44,101 bases of DNA, from the NCBI RefSeq assembly GCF_000740675.1, contig NZ_JPXI01000027.1, positions 1-44,101 of the forward strand, read 5' to 3'. Made by a program: the position numbers and the translations under genes. Shown one piece after another: positions 7,778 to 14,936 of the stretch. The stretch is from Massilia sp. BSC265 (lineage in GTDB: Bacteria > Pseudomonadota > Gammaproteobacteria > Burkholderiales > Burkholderiaceae_D). The first letter of the stretch is position 1. Every line of letters begins with the position of its first letter. A model generated the notes under the pieces. The model had not been told where the DNA came from, ran no database searches, and was given only the letters and a program-made list of their open reading frames with translations.

Positions 7778-8830
7778 TCAGCCGTTCTTGTCGACCCTGG
7801 CGCGCGCCGCCGCCTTCTCGGCTGCCTCCCTGGCCAGTGCCGCCGAGTCCTTCACCGTATAGTCGGACGGCACGGTGAACAGGGCGGCCGCCGGTTCCTC
7901 GCGCTTCAGGTTCTCCGCCCGGTAGACGACTTCGCCGCTGCGCGGATCGCTGCGCTTCTGGTATACCACGGCCTGCAGTTCCGGCGAGGTCCAGGTCTCG
8001 GTGCTGACCACGATCGGGTTGCGGTTGCCGATTTCGCCGGCCGGGATCTCGTAGCTGCGCTGCACGCCGGTCGCCTTCAGGCCGCTGAATTCGCGGGTGC
8101 CGAGGTCCTTGGTTTCCGTCTTGCTGGCCCATTTGCGGTCGCCGAGCGCGCCGGCGAGCACCGGGGCCACGCGCGCCGCGGCCTGCGGTCCTGCCGCCTG
8201 GGCGATGCGGATCTGCACGTCCTTGTGCTCGCCCGTTGCGCCGCCGGAGCGCTCGACCTGCTTGATGATGAAGCGCTCACCCTCCGGCAGCTTGCCTTCG
8301 CGGCGCAGCTCCTCGATCTTGATGCGCGCCTGGTCGGCGGCGACACGGCCCTGGGCGGCGGCGGCGCGGGCCTGTTCGCGCGCGACGATGGCCGTGGCGT
8401 TCGGCATCGGCATCTTGATCGCGGTCTTGTCGCGCGTACGCAGGACGTAGTGCACGCCTTCCACCGGATCGTGGATCATCACGGTGAGCACCTCGCCGCC
8501 CTCGTTGCGCACCTCGGTGCGGGTGCGGCCCGCGCTGTCGCGGTAGCTCATCGTGCTGGTCTTGCGCACGATCTGGTTGCCGTCGCCCAGGGTCTGGGTG
8601 CGTTCCGACACCATCTCGGCGCTGTAGGGCGCATTCTTGACCAGGCGGTTACGGGACATGTGCACCATCGCGGCGCCGGCGCCCACGCCGTCGGCGAAGT
8701 TGATGCCGTCGCCGTGCAGCTCGCGGGTGACGATACGGACGCGCGGCTCTTCTTCGAAGCCCATTTCCCCGGCCAGGGCCGGGGCAAAGGCGCAGGCCAG
8801 CAGTGCTGCAAGCAGAATCTTCTTGTTCAT
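7778..8830 (-). CDS. Secreted protein of the ECF sigma operon, function unknown
   Basis: A 350-residue protein with a clear signal peptide (MNKKILLAALLACAFAPALA-G). The mature part has a lipid-carrier-like alternation of strands ('NQIVRKTSTMSYRDSAGRTR', 'VMIHDPVEGVHYVL', 'TAIKMPMP'), a long Ala/Arg/Glu-rich helix (about 155-190) and a C-terminal part with 'SGLKATGVQRSYEIPAGEIG' and 'ETWTSPELQAVVYQKRSDPRSGE'. It is the last gene of a unit with an ECF sigma factor and a membrane anti-sigma, 30 bases after the latter, with ribosome site AGAGGAAA. By context it may be an effector or co-sensor of the sigma response. I do not recognise a named family. Confidence 0.88.
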   Translation of the reverse strand: MNKKILLAALLACAFAPALAGEMGFEEEPRVRIVTRELHGDGINFADGVGAGAAMVHMSRNRLVKNAPYSAEMVSERTQTLGDGNQIVRKTSTMSYRDSAGRTRTEVRNEGGEVLTVMIHDPVEGVHYVLRTRDKTAIKMPMPNATAIVAREQARAAAAQGRVAADQARIKIEELRREGKLPEGERFIIKQVERSGGATGEHKDVQIRIAQAAGPQAAARVAPVLAGALGDRKWASKTETKDLGTREFSGLKATGVQRSYEIPAGEIGNRNPIVVSTETWTSPELQAVVYQKRSDPRSGEVVYRAENLKREEPAAALFTVPSDYTVKDSAALAREAAEKAAARARVDKNG

Positions 8831-8860
8831 GTCGTTTCCTCTTGTGGGTGAGTATGTTAC

Positions 8861-9349
8861 TTAGTTGGTGGAACTGAGCCGCACGGCCAGCGGGTGGCCG
8901 TCGGCGGCGACAAGCATTTCCGCGCGCACGGTGTCGGCCGCGTTTTCCGGGCTGACCGGCACGCCGAGCGGCGCCAGCACGGTGCGCGGCACCTCGGCCT
9001 CGACCAGCTGCGCACCGGGTTCGGCTTCGATGCGCTCGAGCGAATCGAGGGCGACGAAGGCGCCGCCGCCGTCGAAGCCGACCAGCGGCCGGCTGCTCAC
9101 GCTCACCGCCTCGTGCGGCGACTGCGCCAGCAGCAGCACGACCGCGGTCAGCGAGCACAGGGCGCCGGCGGTGCCCCATTGGGGCAGGCTCAGGGCCTGG
9201 TACCAGCGCCGCTCCGGTGTGAACTGGCGCTGGAAGGCCTGCAGCAGTTCCTTCTCGACGCAGCGCGGGGTGTCGATGCCGGCCAGCTCGCTGCGCAGTG
9301 CAGCGAAGCAGGGAGTCAGTTCGTCCTGGTTGTCCTTGGTATCCATCAT
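8861..9349 (-). CDS. Putative membrane anti-sigma factor
   Basis: A 162-residue protein with a cytoplasmic N-terminal helical region (about 1-55, including C14 and C30), a single transmembrane helix (about 58-76, GTAGALCSLTAVVLLLAQ) and a periplasmic C-terminal part. Length, topology and position, 19 bases after an ECF sigma gene, fit an anti-sigma factor that holds the sigma at the membrane. The canonical zinc-binding HxxxCxxC motif is not present, so if it is an anti-sigma it is of the non-zinc kind. The sequence alone does not prove sigma binding. Confidence 0.75.
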   Translation of the reverse strand: MMDTKDNQDELTPCFAALRSELAGIDTPRCVEKELLQAFQRQFTPERRWYQALSLPQWGTAGALCSLTAVVLLLAQSPHEAVSVSSRPLVGFDGGGAFVALDSLERIEAEPGAQLVEAEVPRTVLAPLGVPVSPENAADTVRAEMLVAADGHPLAVRLSSTN

Positions 9350-9368
9350 CTATTCCATCAATTCGCCA

Positions 9369-9974
9369 TCAATTCGCAAGGCATGCCGCCGGTGCATGCG
9401 CCTGCAGCCGCTTCGCCAGGGCCGCCCGGCCGCGCGACAGGCGCGAGCGCACGGTGCCGATATCCACCTGGCAGACTGCGGCGATCTCCTGGTACGACAG
9501 TTCATGCAGTTCAAACAGGATGACCACGTCGCGGTAGTGCGCCGGCAGCAGGCTGAGTGCGCGCCGCACTTCCTCGGCCGCCTCGTTGCCCAGCAGGCGG
9601 GCAAGCGGCTCAACGCCCTCGCCGGCGACGTCGAGGTCAAGCTCGCCATCCTCGTCAAGCTCCGGCAGCGCCACCTGGCGCCGGCGCGCTTCCTCCAGCT
9701 TCAAGATGAGGTTTCGCGCCACGCCGAACAGGAAGTGCTGCAGCTGGCCGCGTAGCGGATCGAAACCGAAGCGCTGCGTCAGCAGGCCCATGAAGGCTTC
9801 CTGCACCACGTCCGCGGCCATCTCCGGGGAGCCGCAGCGCATCAGCGCGTAGCGGTACAGCGGGCCCTGGTGACGCCGGTACAGCGCCGTGAAGGCATCG
9901 GCGCGGCCGGTATGCGTCAGGCGCAGCAGTTCGTGGTCGGCGGTGTCGAGGGTGATCGTGGTCATGGTCGTCAT
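9369..9974 (-). CDS. ECF-type RNA polymerase sigma factor
   Basis: A 201-residue sigma-70 family protein. Region 2 is seen in 'AFTALYRRHQGPLYRYALMRCG' (core binding) and 'AADVVQEAFMGLL' (-10 recognition). Region 4 is seen in 'LSLLPAHYRDVVILFELHELSYQEIAAVCQVDIGTVRSRLSRGR', a helix-turn-helix for -35 recognition. The acidic linker 'ELDEDGELDLDVAGEG' lies between them. I chose the ATG at 9974, preceded by AGGTAAAG; a TTG at 10013 would add 13 residues. It is the first gene of a three-gene operon with an anti-sigma and a secreted protein, a layout in which the sigma commonly controls its own operon. Confidence 0.93.
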   Translation of the reverse strand: MTTMTTITLDTADHELLRLTHTGRADAFTALYRRHQGPLYRYALMRCGSPEMAADVVQEAFMGLLTQRFGFDPLRGQLQHFLFGVARNLILKLEEARRRQVALPELDEDGELDLDVAGEGVEPLARLLGNEAAEEVRRALSLLPAHYRDVVILFELHELSYQEIAAVCQVDIGTVRSRLSRGRAALAKRLQAHAPAACLAN

Positions 9975-10158
9975 CTTTACCTGGATTCCGATGACGGGGC
10001 CGAAAAGTTCCAACTAATTTTGGAAAATCAGCTCGCTCAGCGATATAGGGACGAATTCGTGAAATGCGCAGTGCGGGATGGAACAATCCGCGTGTTTTTG
10101 ACGAGCGAAACTTTGCTATCGTCCGGGGTGAATGACAGGAGTTGGAGCGGAGCAGACG

Positions 10159-10448
10159 ATGAAAGTGATCTTCCTTGCCATCGCGGCAACGATGAGCGTC
10201 ACGGACGCCTTCGCCTGCCCGGTGTCGGACACGCTGGCCAAGCGCTACGGGATCTCGTTTTCCGGCTTCGATACGCCAATCCCCGGCGGCTTTGCCGGCG
10301 TGCGCGAGTGGTACGGCCGGTCGATGCCGGCGACGTAAAGCTCGAAGGCTGCCGGATCGAACCGGAGCTGGTAGTGGACACCGCCGGGAAGAACCGGGCC
10401 GCTAAGCCGGCGTTCGTGTGCCGGCGCTATCCGCCTTGGAGCGCCTAA
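10159..10448 (+). pseudogene. Small secreted-protein gene with a one-base frameshift, ending in an attC-like site
   Basis: The ATG at 10159 (GGAG upstream) opens a frame with a signal peptide (MKVIFLAIAATMSVTDAFA-C) and a mature part 'CPVSDTLAKRYGISFSGFD', which stops at 10338. Around 10317-10322 (TACGGCCGG), adding one C would shift it into another frame that reads 'WYGPVDAGDVKLEGCRIEPE' and continues to a TAA at 10446-10448, giving a continuous 96-residue protein. That TAA lies inside the GCCTAAC box of the attC-like repeat (10439-10540), exactly where integron cassette genes commonly stop. The lesion may be a real mutation or a sequencing error. The family is unknown to me. Confidence 0.55.
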
Positions 10449-10540
10449 CAAAACCCCTAGGGCAAGGGGCAGCGTCGAAGACAGTACGCTAGTACGGCGA
10501 GACGATGCAACGCAGCCATAGGGGGAATTGTTAGGCGCTC
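10439..10540. other. attC-like integron recombination site (lone)
   Basis: A 102-bp imperfect palindrome. The outer arms match perfectly over 13 bp (10439-10451 with 10528-10540). They contain GCCTAAC (10443-10449, fits RYYYAAC) and GTTAGGC (10530-10536, fits GTTRRRY), the outer boxes of attC sites. Inside, CCCCTA (10454-10459) pairs with TAGGGG (10519-10524), and the spacers differ by one base (4 versus 5), as expected for the extrahelical base of attC. Further imperfect pairing (GGC-A-GCGT with ACGC-A-GCC) continues to a central loop. A small secreted-protein gene stops within its first box. No integrase gene lies in the window. Confidence 0.65.
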
Positions 10541-10984
10541 TCAGTCGACCCAGTTCACCCGGTCGAACTTGCCGCGAAAGTCCTCGGGCATGATCACGAC
10601 CTGGCTGGTCTTGTAGTTGAAGAAGACGAAGCCCTGCTTGGCCATGGCGATCAGCTTGCGGTCGCGCGGGCGGGTGATGCGGAAGATGATGTCGCCGCCG
10701 TACTTGTTGAAGTCCATGACCCCCACCTCGAACAGCAGCTGGTCGCGCGCATGCGCTTCGGCGCGGTAGGTCGTGGCCAGGTCGGTGACGATGATGCCGG
10801 TGCCGTCGCGCTCGGTCTCGGCCACGCCGAACTCGAACAGGAAGCGTGCCCGTGCCTCGGAGATCATCGAGATCATCGAATCGTTGCCGAGATGGTTGCC
10901 CGCGTTGATGTCGGTGACGCGCACCGACATCGGGGTGGAATAGTAGAATTGGTCTTCGGGGAAGGTAAGTTGTAAGCGTGCCAT
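10541..10984 (-). CDS. Hotdog-fold acyl-CoA thioesterase (4HBT type)
   Basis: A 147-residue cytoplasmic protein with the 4HBT layout: 'VRVTDINAGNHLGNDSMISMISEARARFLFEFG' contains the usual D-x-N-x-x-G-H-x-x-N/H catalytic strand-helix, with Asp25 and His31 region residues. It is followed by 'IIVTDLATTYRAEAHARDQLLFEVGVMDF' and 'DIIFRITRPRDRKLIAMAKQGFVFFNYKT'. Family members hydrolyse acyl-CoA or related thioesters; the substrate here is unknown. Its stop codon abuts the attC-like repeat. The next gene upstream (PQQ dehydrogenase) ends 27 bases before its start on the same strand, so the two may be co-transcribed. Confidence 0.88.
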   Translation of the reverse strand: MARLQLTFPEDQFYYSTPMSVRVTDINAGNHLGNDSMISMISEARARFLFEFGVAETERDGTGIIVTDLATTYRAEAHARDQLLFEVGVMDFNKYGGDIIFRITRPRDRKLIAMAKQGFVFFNYKTSQVVIMPEDFRGKFDRVNWVD

Positions 10985-11011
10985 TTCTCTATTTTACGTC
11001 GACGATGCGCT

Positions 11012-12484
11012 TCAGGGGTTGGCGGAACGTCCAATTTTATAGACGATACCGCGCGACGTCATGAGGTACAACTCGCCCTGGCCATCCTGCCCGAAGGAGA
11101 CCACGTTGCCGATGTCGCCCACGCTCCAGTCGCGCTGCTCGCTGACACTGCCGCCGCCGGCGAGGAAGCTCTTCAGGAAGCCGCGGCAGAAATCGGAATA
11201 GAAATAGCGCCCCTGCAGTCCGGGAATCGCACTGCCGCGGTAGACGAAACCGCCCGTGATCGAGCAGCCGTTGGCGTCGTTGCTGCCGTGGTCGTATTCG
11301 AAGACCGGCAGGGTCAGGCCGCTGCGGTCGCAGGTGGCGGCGTTGTAGCACAGCGTGCCTTCCATCGTGTTCCAGCCGTAGTTGAGACCCGCCGCATCGG
11401 CCGCGCCGATGTTGACCTCTTCGCGCCGGTCCTGGCCGACGTCGCTCAGGTAGAGCTGGCTGCCATCGAAAGCAAAGCGCCACGGGTTGCGCAGCCCGGC
11501 CGCCCAGATCTCGGCGCGCCGTCCGGCCTCGTTGGCATAGGGGTTGCCGGCCGGGATTGCGTAGGGCTGCGCGGCAGTGGCGTTGCGCACGTCGATGCGC
11601 AGCAGTTTGCCGAGCAGGGAATTCAGGTTCTGGCCGTTGCGGTTCGGGTCGCCCGCGCCGCCACCGTCGCCGGTGGCGAGGTAGAGGTTGCCGTCCGGGC
11701 CGAAGGCGACCTGGCCGCCGAAATGGTTGGTGAAGCCCGGATGGGGGATGCGCAGGATGACCAGGCCCGACGTCGGATCGGCCAGGTTCGGATTGCTGCC
11801 GACGCTGAAGCGCTCGATGACGATGTTCTGCTGCGGGTCGGTATAGTAGAGGTAGAAGTGGCGGTTGCTGGAGAACTGCGGGTCGAAGGCCATCGACAGC
11901 AGGCCGCCTTCGCCGCCTGTGAAGACGCGGCTGCTGATGTCGAGGAAGGGCGCCGTCAGGGTATTGCCGTTGTCGACGATGCGGATGCGTCCGGCGCGTT
12001 CGACGATGAACAGGCGCGCGTCGCCCGACGGGGCGGTGAGGTAGGTCGGGTTGTCGAGGTTGGCCGCTACCTGGCTCAGCGCGATGCTCACCGGCGCACT
12101 GGCGTAGGCCACGGTGACGCTGGCCGTGGCGCCTGCGGTGACCGCCGCGCCCTGCGAGGCGGGCGAGGGCGTGTAGGTGATGCCCCCGGCAGTGACCGGC
12201 GCCGCACTGAGGTTGTAGCTGCCCGGCGCCAGGCCGGACAGGGTCTGCGAAGCAGTCAGGTCTTGCTGGTAATTGGATGGGCCGTTGACGCGTATCGCAG
12301 CGTTCACGCCGGCGGGCAGGCCGCTGGCCGTGACCGCCAGCGAGCCGGTGGTGGCCGCCGGCGGCGCCGGGGTGGGGCCCGTTGTGCCGACATTGCCCGG
12401 GTTGCCGCCTCCGCCGCCGCAAGCCGTCAGCCCGAGGGAAACAAGGATCAGCAGCAGGGCCTGCAAGTGAGTCCACGTACGCAT
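11012..12484 (-). CDS. PQQ-dependent sugar dehydrogenase, lipoprotein with N-terminal beta domain
   Basis: A 490-residue lipoprotein. Its signal ends in the lipobox LTAC followed by a run of glycines. Residues about 45-135 form a small beta-sandwich ('GSLAVTASGLPAGVNAAIRV') of the carboxypeptidase-regulatory or bacterial Ig kind. The rest is a six-bladed propeller of the glucose/sorbosone dehydrogenase family: 'GGEGGLLSMAFDPQF', 'HFGGQVAFGPDGNLYLATGDG', 'GLRNPWRFAFD', 'YLSDVGQDRREEVN', 'GLNYGWNTMEG'. Such enzymes oxidise aldoses with PQQ in the periplasm or on the outer membrane. I chose the ATG at 12484 (CCAGGAG upstream); an upstream TTG reads through 15-bp tandem repeats. No PQQ synthesis genes are in the window. 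Confidence 0.92.
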   Translation of the reverse strand: MRTWTHLQALLLILVSLGLTACGGGGGNPGNVGTTGPTPAPPAATTGSLAVTASGLPAGVNAAIRVNGPSNYQQDLTASQTLSGLAPGSYNLSAAPVTAGGITYTPSPASQGAAVTAGATASVTVAYASAPVSIALSQVAANLDNPTYLTAPSGDARLFIVERAGRIRIVDNGNTLTAPFLDISSRVFTGGEGGLLSMAFDPQFSSNRHFYLYYTDPQQNIVIERFSVGSNPNLADPTSGLVILRIPHPGFTNHFGGQVAFGPDGNLYLATGDGGGAGDPNRNGQNLNSLLGKLLRIDVRNATAAQPYAIPAGNPYANEAGRRAEIWAAGLRNPWRFAFDGSQLYLSDVGQDRREEVNIGAADAAGLNYGWNTMEGTLCYNAATCDRSGLTLPVFEYDHGSNDANGCSITGGFVYRGSAIPGLQGRYFYSDFCRGFLKSFLAGGGSVSEQRDWSVGDIGNVVSFGQDGQGELYLMTSRGIVYKIGRSANP

Positions 12485-12525
12485 GACAAACTCCTGGAAA
12501 TCAACAGCTTCGCAGTGATTGAGCA

Positions 12526-12579
12526 GTAGATCGTCGACCAGTAGATCGTCGACCAGCACATCGTCGACCAGCACATCGG
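12526..12579. repeat. 15-bp tandem repeat, about 3.6 copies
   Basis: Copies at 12526, 12541 and 12556 plus a partial one at 12571. The unit is GTAGATCGTCGACCA or its variant GCACATCGTCGACCA, and each full copy holds the palindrome GTCGAC. It lies 42 bases upstream of the PQQ dehydrogenase ATG, in the expected promoter or leader region. It could be a multi-site operator or simple slippage. Confidence 0.8.
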
Positions 12580-12684
12580 TACCCCCATTCTGCCAGCGAT
12601 TGCGGGCTTTGCCATTGAAATTCGGCCTACCGTGCGCGGTCTAAGCATCTCCGTGGAGGGATTCCGTTCAATGTTTTAGGGAGA

Positions 12685-13159
12685 ATGTCACGCAAGCCAT
12701 TTCCGAAATCATGAACGTGCGCACCGTCGGGCCCGACGCCAAACTGCAGGAAGCTGCGCAACTGATGCGCGACATGGATGTGGGCGCGTTGCCAGTATGC
12801 GACGGCCGGCGCCTGATGGGCATGGTCACCGACCGTGACATCGCGGCGCGTGCGGTGGCGCGCGGCATCGCCCCGCTTGATGCCACGATGGCCGAGGTGA
12901 TGAGCAAGGACGTGTCGTGGTGCTTCGCCGACCAGTCCATGGGCGAGGTGCTGCAGCAGATGGGCGACCAGCAGTTGCGCAGGATCCCGGTCGTCGAGCG
13001 CGACAGCATGGCGCTGGCCGGCATGGTCTCGCTGGGCGGCCTCGCCGTGCGCCAGGGCGCGCCGGTCGACAGCACGCTGGAGGACATTTCGCGCGCCGCC
13101 CCGCCGGAACGTCCGGCCACCGGGAAGGCGCCAACCGTCTCGAAGTCCTCAGCAGCTAG
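12685..13159 (+). CDS. CBS-domain pair protein, reading frame apparently shifted at both ends
   Basis: The body (12711 to about 13100) encodes two CBS motifs: 'IMNVRTVGPDAKLQEAAQLM' with 'GALPVCDGRRLMGMVTDRDI', then 'VMSKDVSWCFADQSMGEVLQ' with 'RIPVVERDSMALAGMVSLG'. This is the usual length of about 140 residues for small adenosyl-nucleotide-binding CBS proteins. The natural start is the ATG at 12685 with AGGGAGA in front, but it is in another frame (it meets TGA after nine codons); one extra base would join it to '(T)QAISEIMNVRTV'. In the body frame no stop appears until 13412, deep inside the convergent M20 gene, while a neighbouring frame stops at 13159. Either two indels have damaged it or the sequence has errors. 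Read as it stands, the ORF is 12711-13412. Confidence 0.65.
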
Positions 13160-14457
13160 CGCGTCAGGCGATACATCAGCAGCGCGGCGCGGATCGCCGA
13201 GCGCTCCAGCGAGGTCAGGTCCACGTGCTCGTTGGGCGAATGGGCCCCGCCGCCGCTCGCGCCCAGGCCGTCGAGGCTGTCGACGATGGGCGCGACGAAC
13301 TGGATGTCGCCGGCGCCGCGCATCGTTGCCGGCACCGCGCCGACCGTGCCCAGGCCGGCGTCGCTGCTGGCCTGCGAATACAGCTCGAGCAGCCTCAGGT
13401 TGCCCGGCGTGACCGCCATCGGCGGATAGGAGTCGCGGAAGCCGATGCTGGCGCTGGCGCCCGGCAGGCCTTGCGCGACGATCTCGCGCATGCGTGCGTG
13501 GGCGCGGTCGCGCTGGGCATAGTCGAGGTAGCGCAGGTCGCCGCGCACCGTCACCGTGTTGGCCACGACATTGGTCTTGCCTGCGGCCGTGCCTTTCGCA
13601 TTGGCCTCGTCAAACGTAACGTCGGTGCCGCCCAGGATCACGCCCGGGTTGAAGGTCAGGCCCGGCTCGACCACCTGCTGGCGGAAAGCGTCGAGGATGC
13701 GCGCGGCCTCGTACACGGCGCCGTAGCCGGCAGGGCCGAACACGCCCTGCGAGTGGCCTTGCCGGCCCTTGATGTCGAGGTCGAAGAAAGCGGTGGCACG
13801 GCGTCCGACGGTCGCCATCGGCTGGCCGTCCGGGCCGGTGACGGCGCCTTCGAAGCTGAGCGCCACGTCGCTGAGCCTGGCCAGCTCGATCAGGTCGCGG
13901 CGCGAGATGTCGCGCGGGTGGCCGGCTTCTTCCTCGTCGCCGGTGAATACCACGGTGACGGTCGTGTTCTCCAGTGCCCCGGCATGGTGCAGTGCACGCA
14001 GCGCGGCGATGGCGACGACGTTCCCACCCTTCATGTCGCCGACACCCTGGCCGCGCGCCGTGGTCTCGCTCTCGCGTTCCCACAGCGGGGCGGGCGCGTC
14101 GGGTTCGAACACGGTGTCGAGGTGGCCGAGCAGCAGCAGGCGCTTGCCTTGCTTGCCCATGCGGTTCGCGACCAGGTGGCCCGCACGCTTCATGTCGGGC
14201 GGCATGTCGATCCAGGCGGTCTTGAAGCCGAGCGCTTCCAGCTCCCTGCGATAGACTTCGCCGACCGCGCGCACGCCGGCCAGGTTGAAGGTGCCGCTGT
14301 TGATGCGGCTGCTGCGCTCGAGCAGCTTGATCGCTTCCGGCTGCCAGGCCTTGACCTCGTCGGCGATGCGTTGCTCGGTTGGAGACAGGCTTTGCGCCTG
14401 CGCAGCGGTGGCGAGCAGGGCTGTCAAGACGAGGGGAAGGACGAGCTTGCGCGGCAT
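13156..14457 (-). CDS. M20-family metallopeptidase, exported
   Basis: A 433-residue zinc peptidase with a signal peptide (MPRKLVLPLVLTALLATAAQA-Q). Metal and catalytic residues are seen in 'LLGHLDTVFEP' (H112, D114), 'GVGDMKGG' (bridging D141) and 'FTGDEEEAG' (catalytic and metal Glu near 175-177). A dimerisation domain lies between about 220 and 340 ('RQGHSQGVFGPAGYGA'). It resembles the glutamate carboxypeptidase/CPG2 branch, which removes C-terminal glutamate from peptides or folates in the periplasm; the substrate here is inferred only. I chose the ATG at 14457 (AGGA upstream) rather than a TTG at 14487. Its stop overlaps the damaged 3' end of the CBS gene. Confidence 0.92.
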   Translation of the reverse strand: MPRKLVLPLVLTALLATAAQAQSLSPTEQRIADEVKAWQPEAIKLLERSSRINSGTFNLAGVRAVGEVYRRELEALGFKTAWIDMPPDMKRAGHLVANRMGKQGKRLLLLGHLDTVFEPDAPAPLWERESETTARGQGVGDMKGGNVVAIAALRALHHAGALENTTVTVVFTGDEEEAGHPRDISRRDLIELARLSDVALSFEGAVTGPDGQPMATVGRRATAFFDLDIKGRQGHSQGVFGPAGYGAVYEAARILDAFRQQVVEPGLTFNPGVILGGTDVTFDEANAKGTAAGKTNVVANTVTVRGDLRYLDYAQRDRAHARMREIVAQGLPGASASIGFRDSYPPMAVTPGNLRLLELYSQASSDAGLGTVGAVPATMRGAGDIQFVAPIVDSLDGLGASGGGAHSPNEHVDLTSLERSAIRAALLMYRLTR

Positions 14458-14522
14458 GTCGGCATCCTGTGCAATGAAGATGCGCAACTCTACTACGGCA
14501 CGCGCAGGCAGAAAACCTCAGC

Positions 14523-14936
14523 TCAGCCCTTAAAGATCTTCAATAAAGTCACTGCTGGCGATGCGGAACCAATTTTTCGATTGGCGCGGACCGCTTCCAT
14601 GACTTCGACGAGCTCATCATACTTGTCCGCCTGGCGTTCATCCAGGTTAGTCATGTTCATGTTCCAGCGAGGAAAAGTGCGGAAGCTGGCAGGCTCGTTG
14701 TAGAGCACGCGCGAGTTCTTGTGGCGGGGATCGCGTTCGATTTTTTGATACAGCTTGGACAGCGTTGGCGCGGGACCCTCGAGCACCTGCAGGAACCACC
14801 CGCCGTTGTAGAACAGACTGCCCGTTACATCGACCAGCTCGTTATTCGAACGAGCCTGGGCATGGATATCGCGGAGGTCGTCGACCGACATCTTGCGCAC
14901 TGCTTGACTAACATAGACGAGTTGGTTGATTGACAT
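14523..14936 (-). CDS. BLUF-domain blue-light photoreceptor
   Basis: A 137-residue protein made of one BLUF domain plus a short helical C-terminal cap. The flavin-binding residues line up at the canonical positions: Tyr8 (LVYVS), Asn31/Asn32 (SNNELVDVTG), Gln50 (WFLQVLEG) and Trp91/Met93 (FPRWNMNM). 'RDPRHKNS' is the typical strand 4 region. BLUF proteins bind FAD and change hydrogen bonding on blue light. Short ones signal through a separate partner, not visible next to this gene. The ATG at 14936 follows AGGACTT. The C-terminal stretch (about 103-137) is probably the alpha-helical cap used for contacts. Confidence 0.95.
   Translation of the reverse strand: MSINQLVYVSQAVRKMSVDDLRDIHAQARSNNELVDVTGSLFYNGGWFLQVLEGPAPTLSKLYQKIERDPRHKNSRVLYNEPASFRTFPRWNMNMTNLDERQADKYDELVEVMEAVRANRKIGSASPAVTLLKIFKG

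Noticed and set aside
9998..10013. GGAACTTTT resembling an ECF -35 element upstream of the sigma gene
   Set aside because: No CGT- or GTC-type -10 appears at the required 15-17 base distance, so autoregulation cannot be supported from this motif.
10245..10451. 68-residue minus-strand frame opposite the cassette-like gene
   Set aside because: No ribosome site or signal peptide, and it lies antisense to a better-supported plus-strand gene.
13160..13412. C-terminal extension of the CBS protein
   Set aside because: Arg-rich low-complexity sequence that is antisense to the M20 peptidase C terminus; more likely read-through after a frameshift than real protein.
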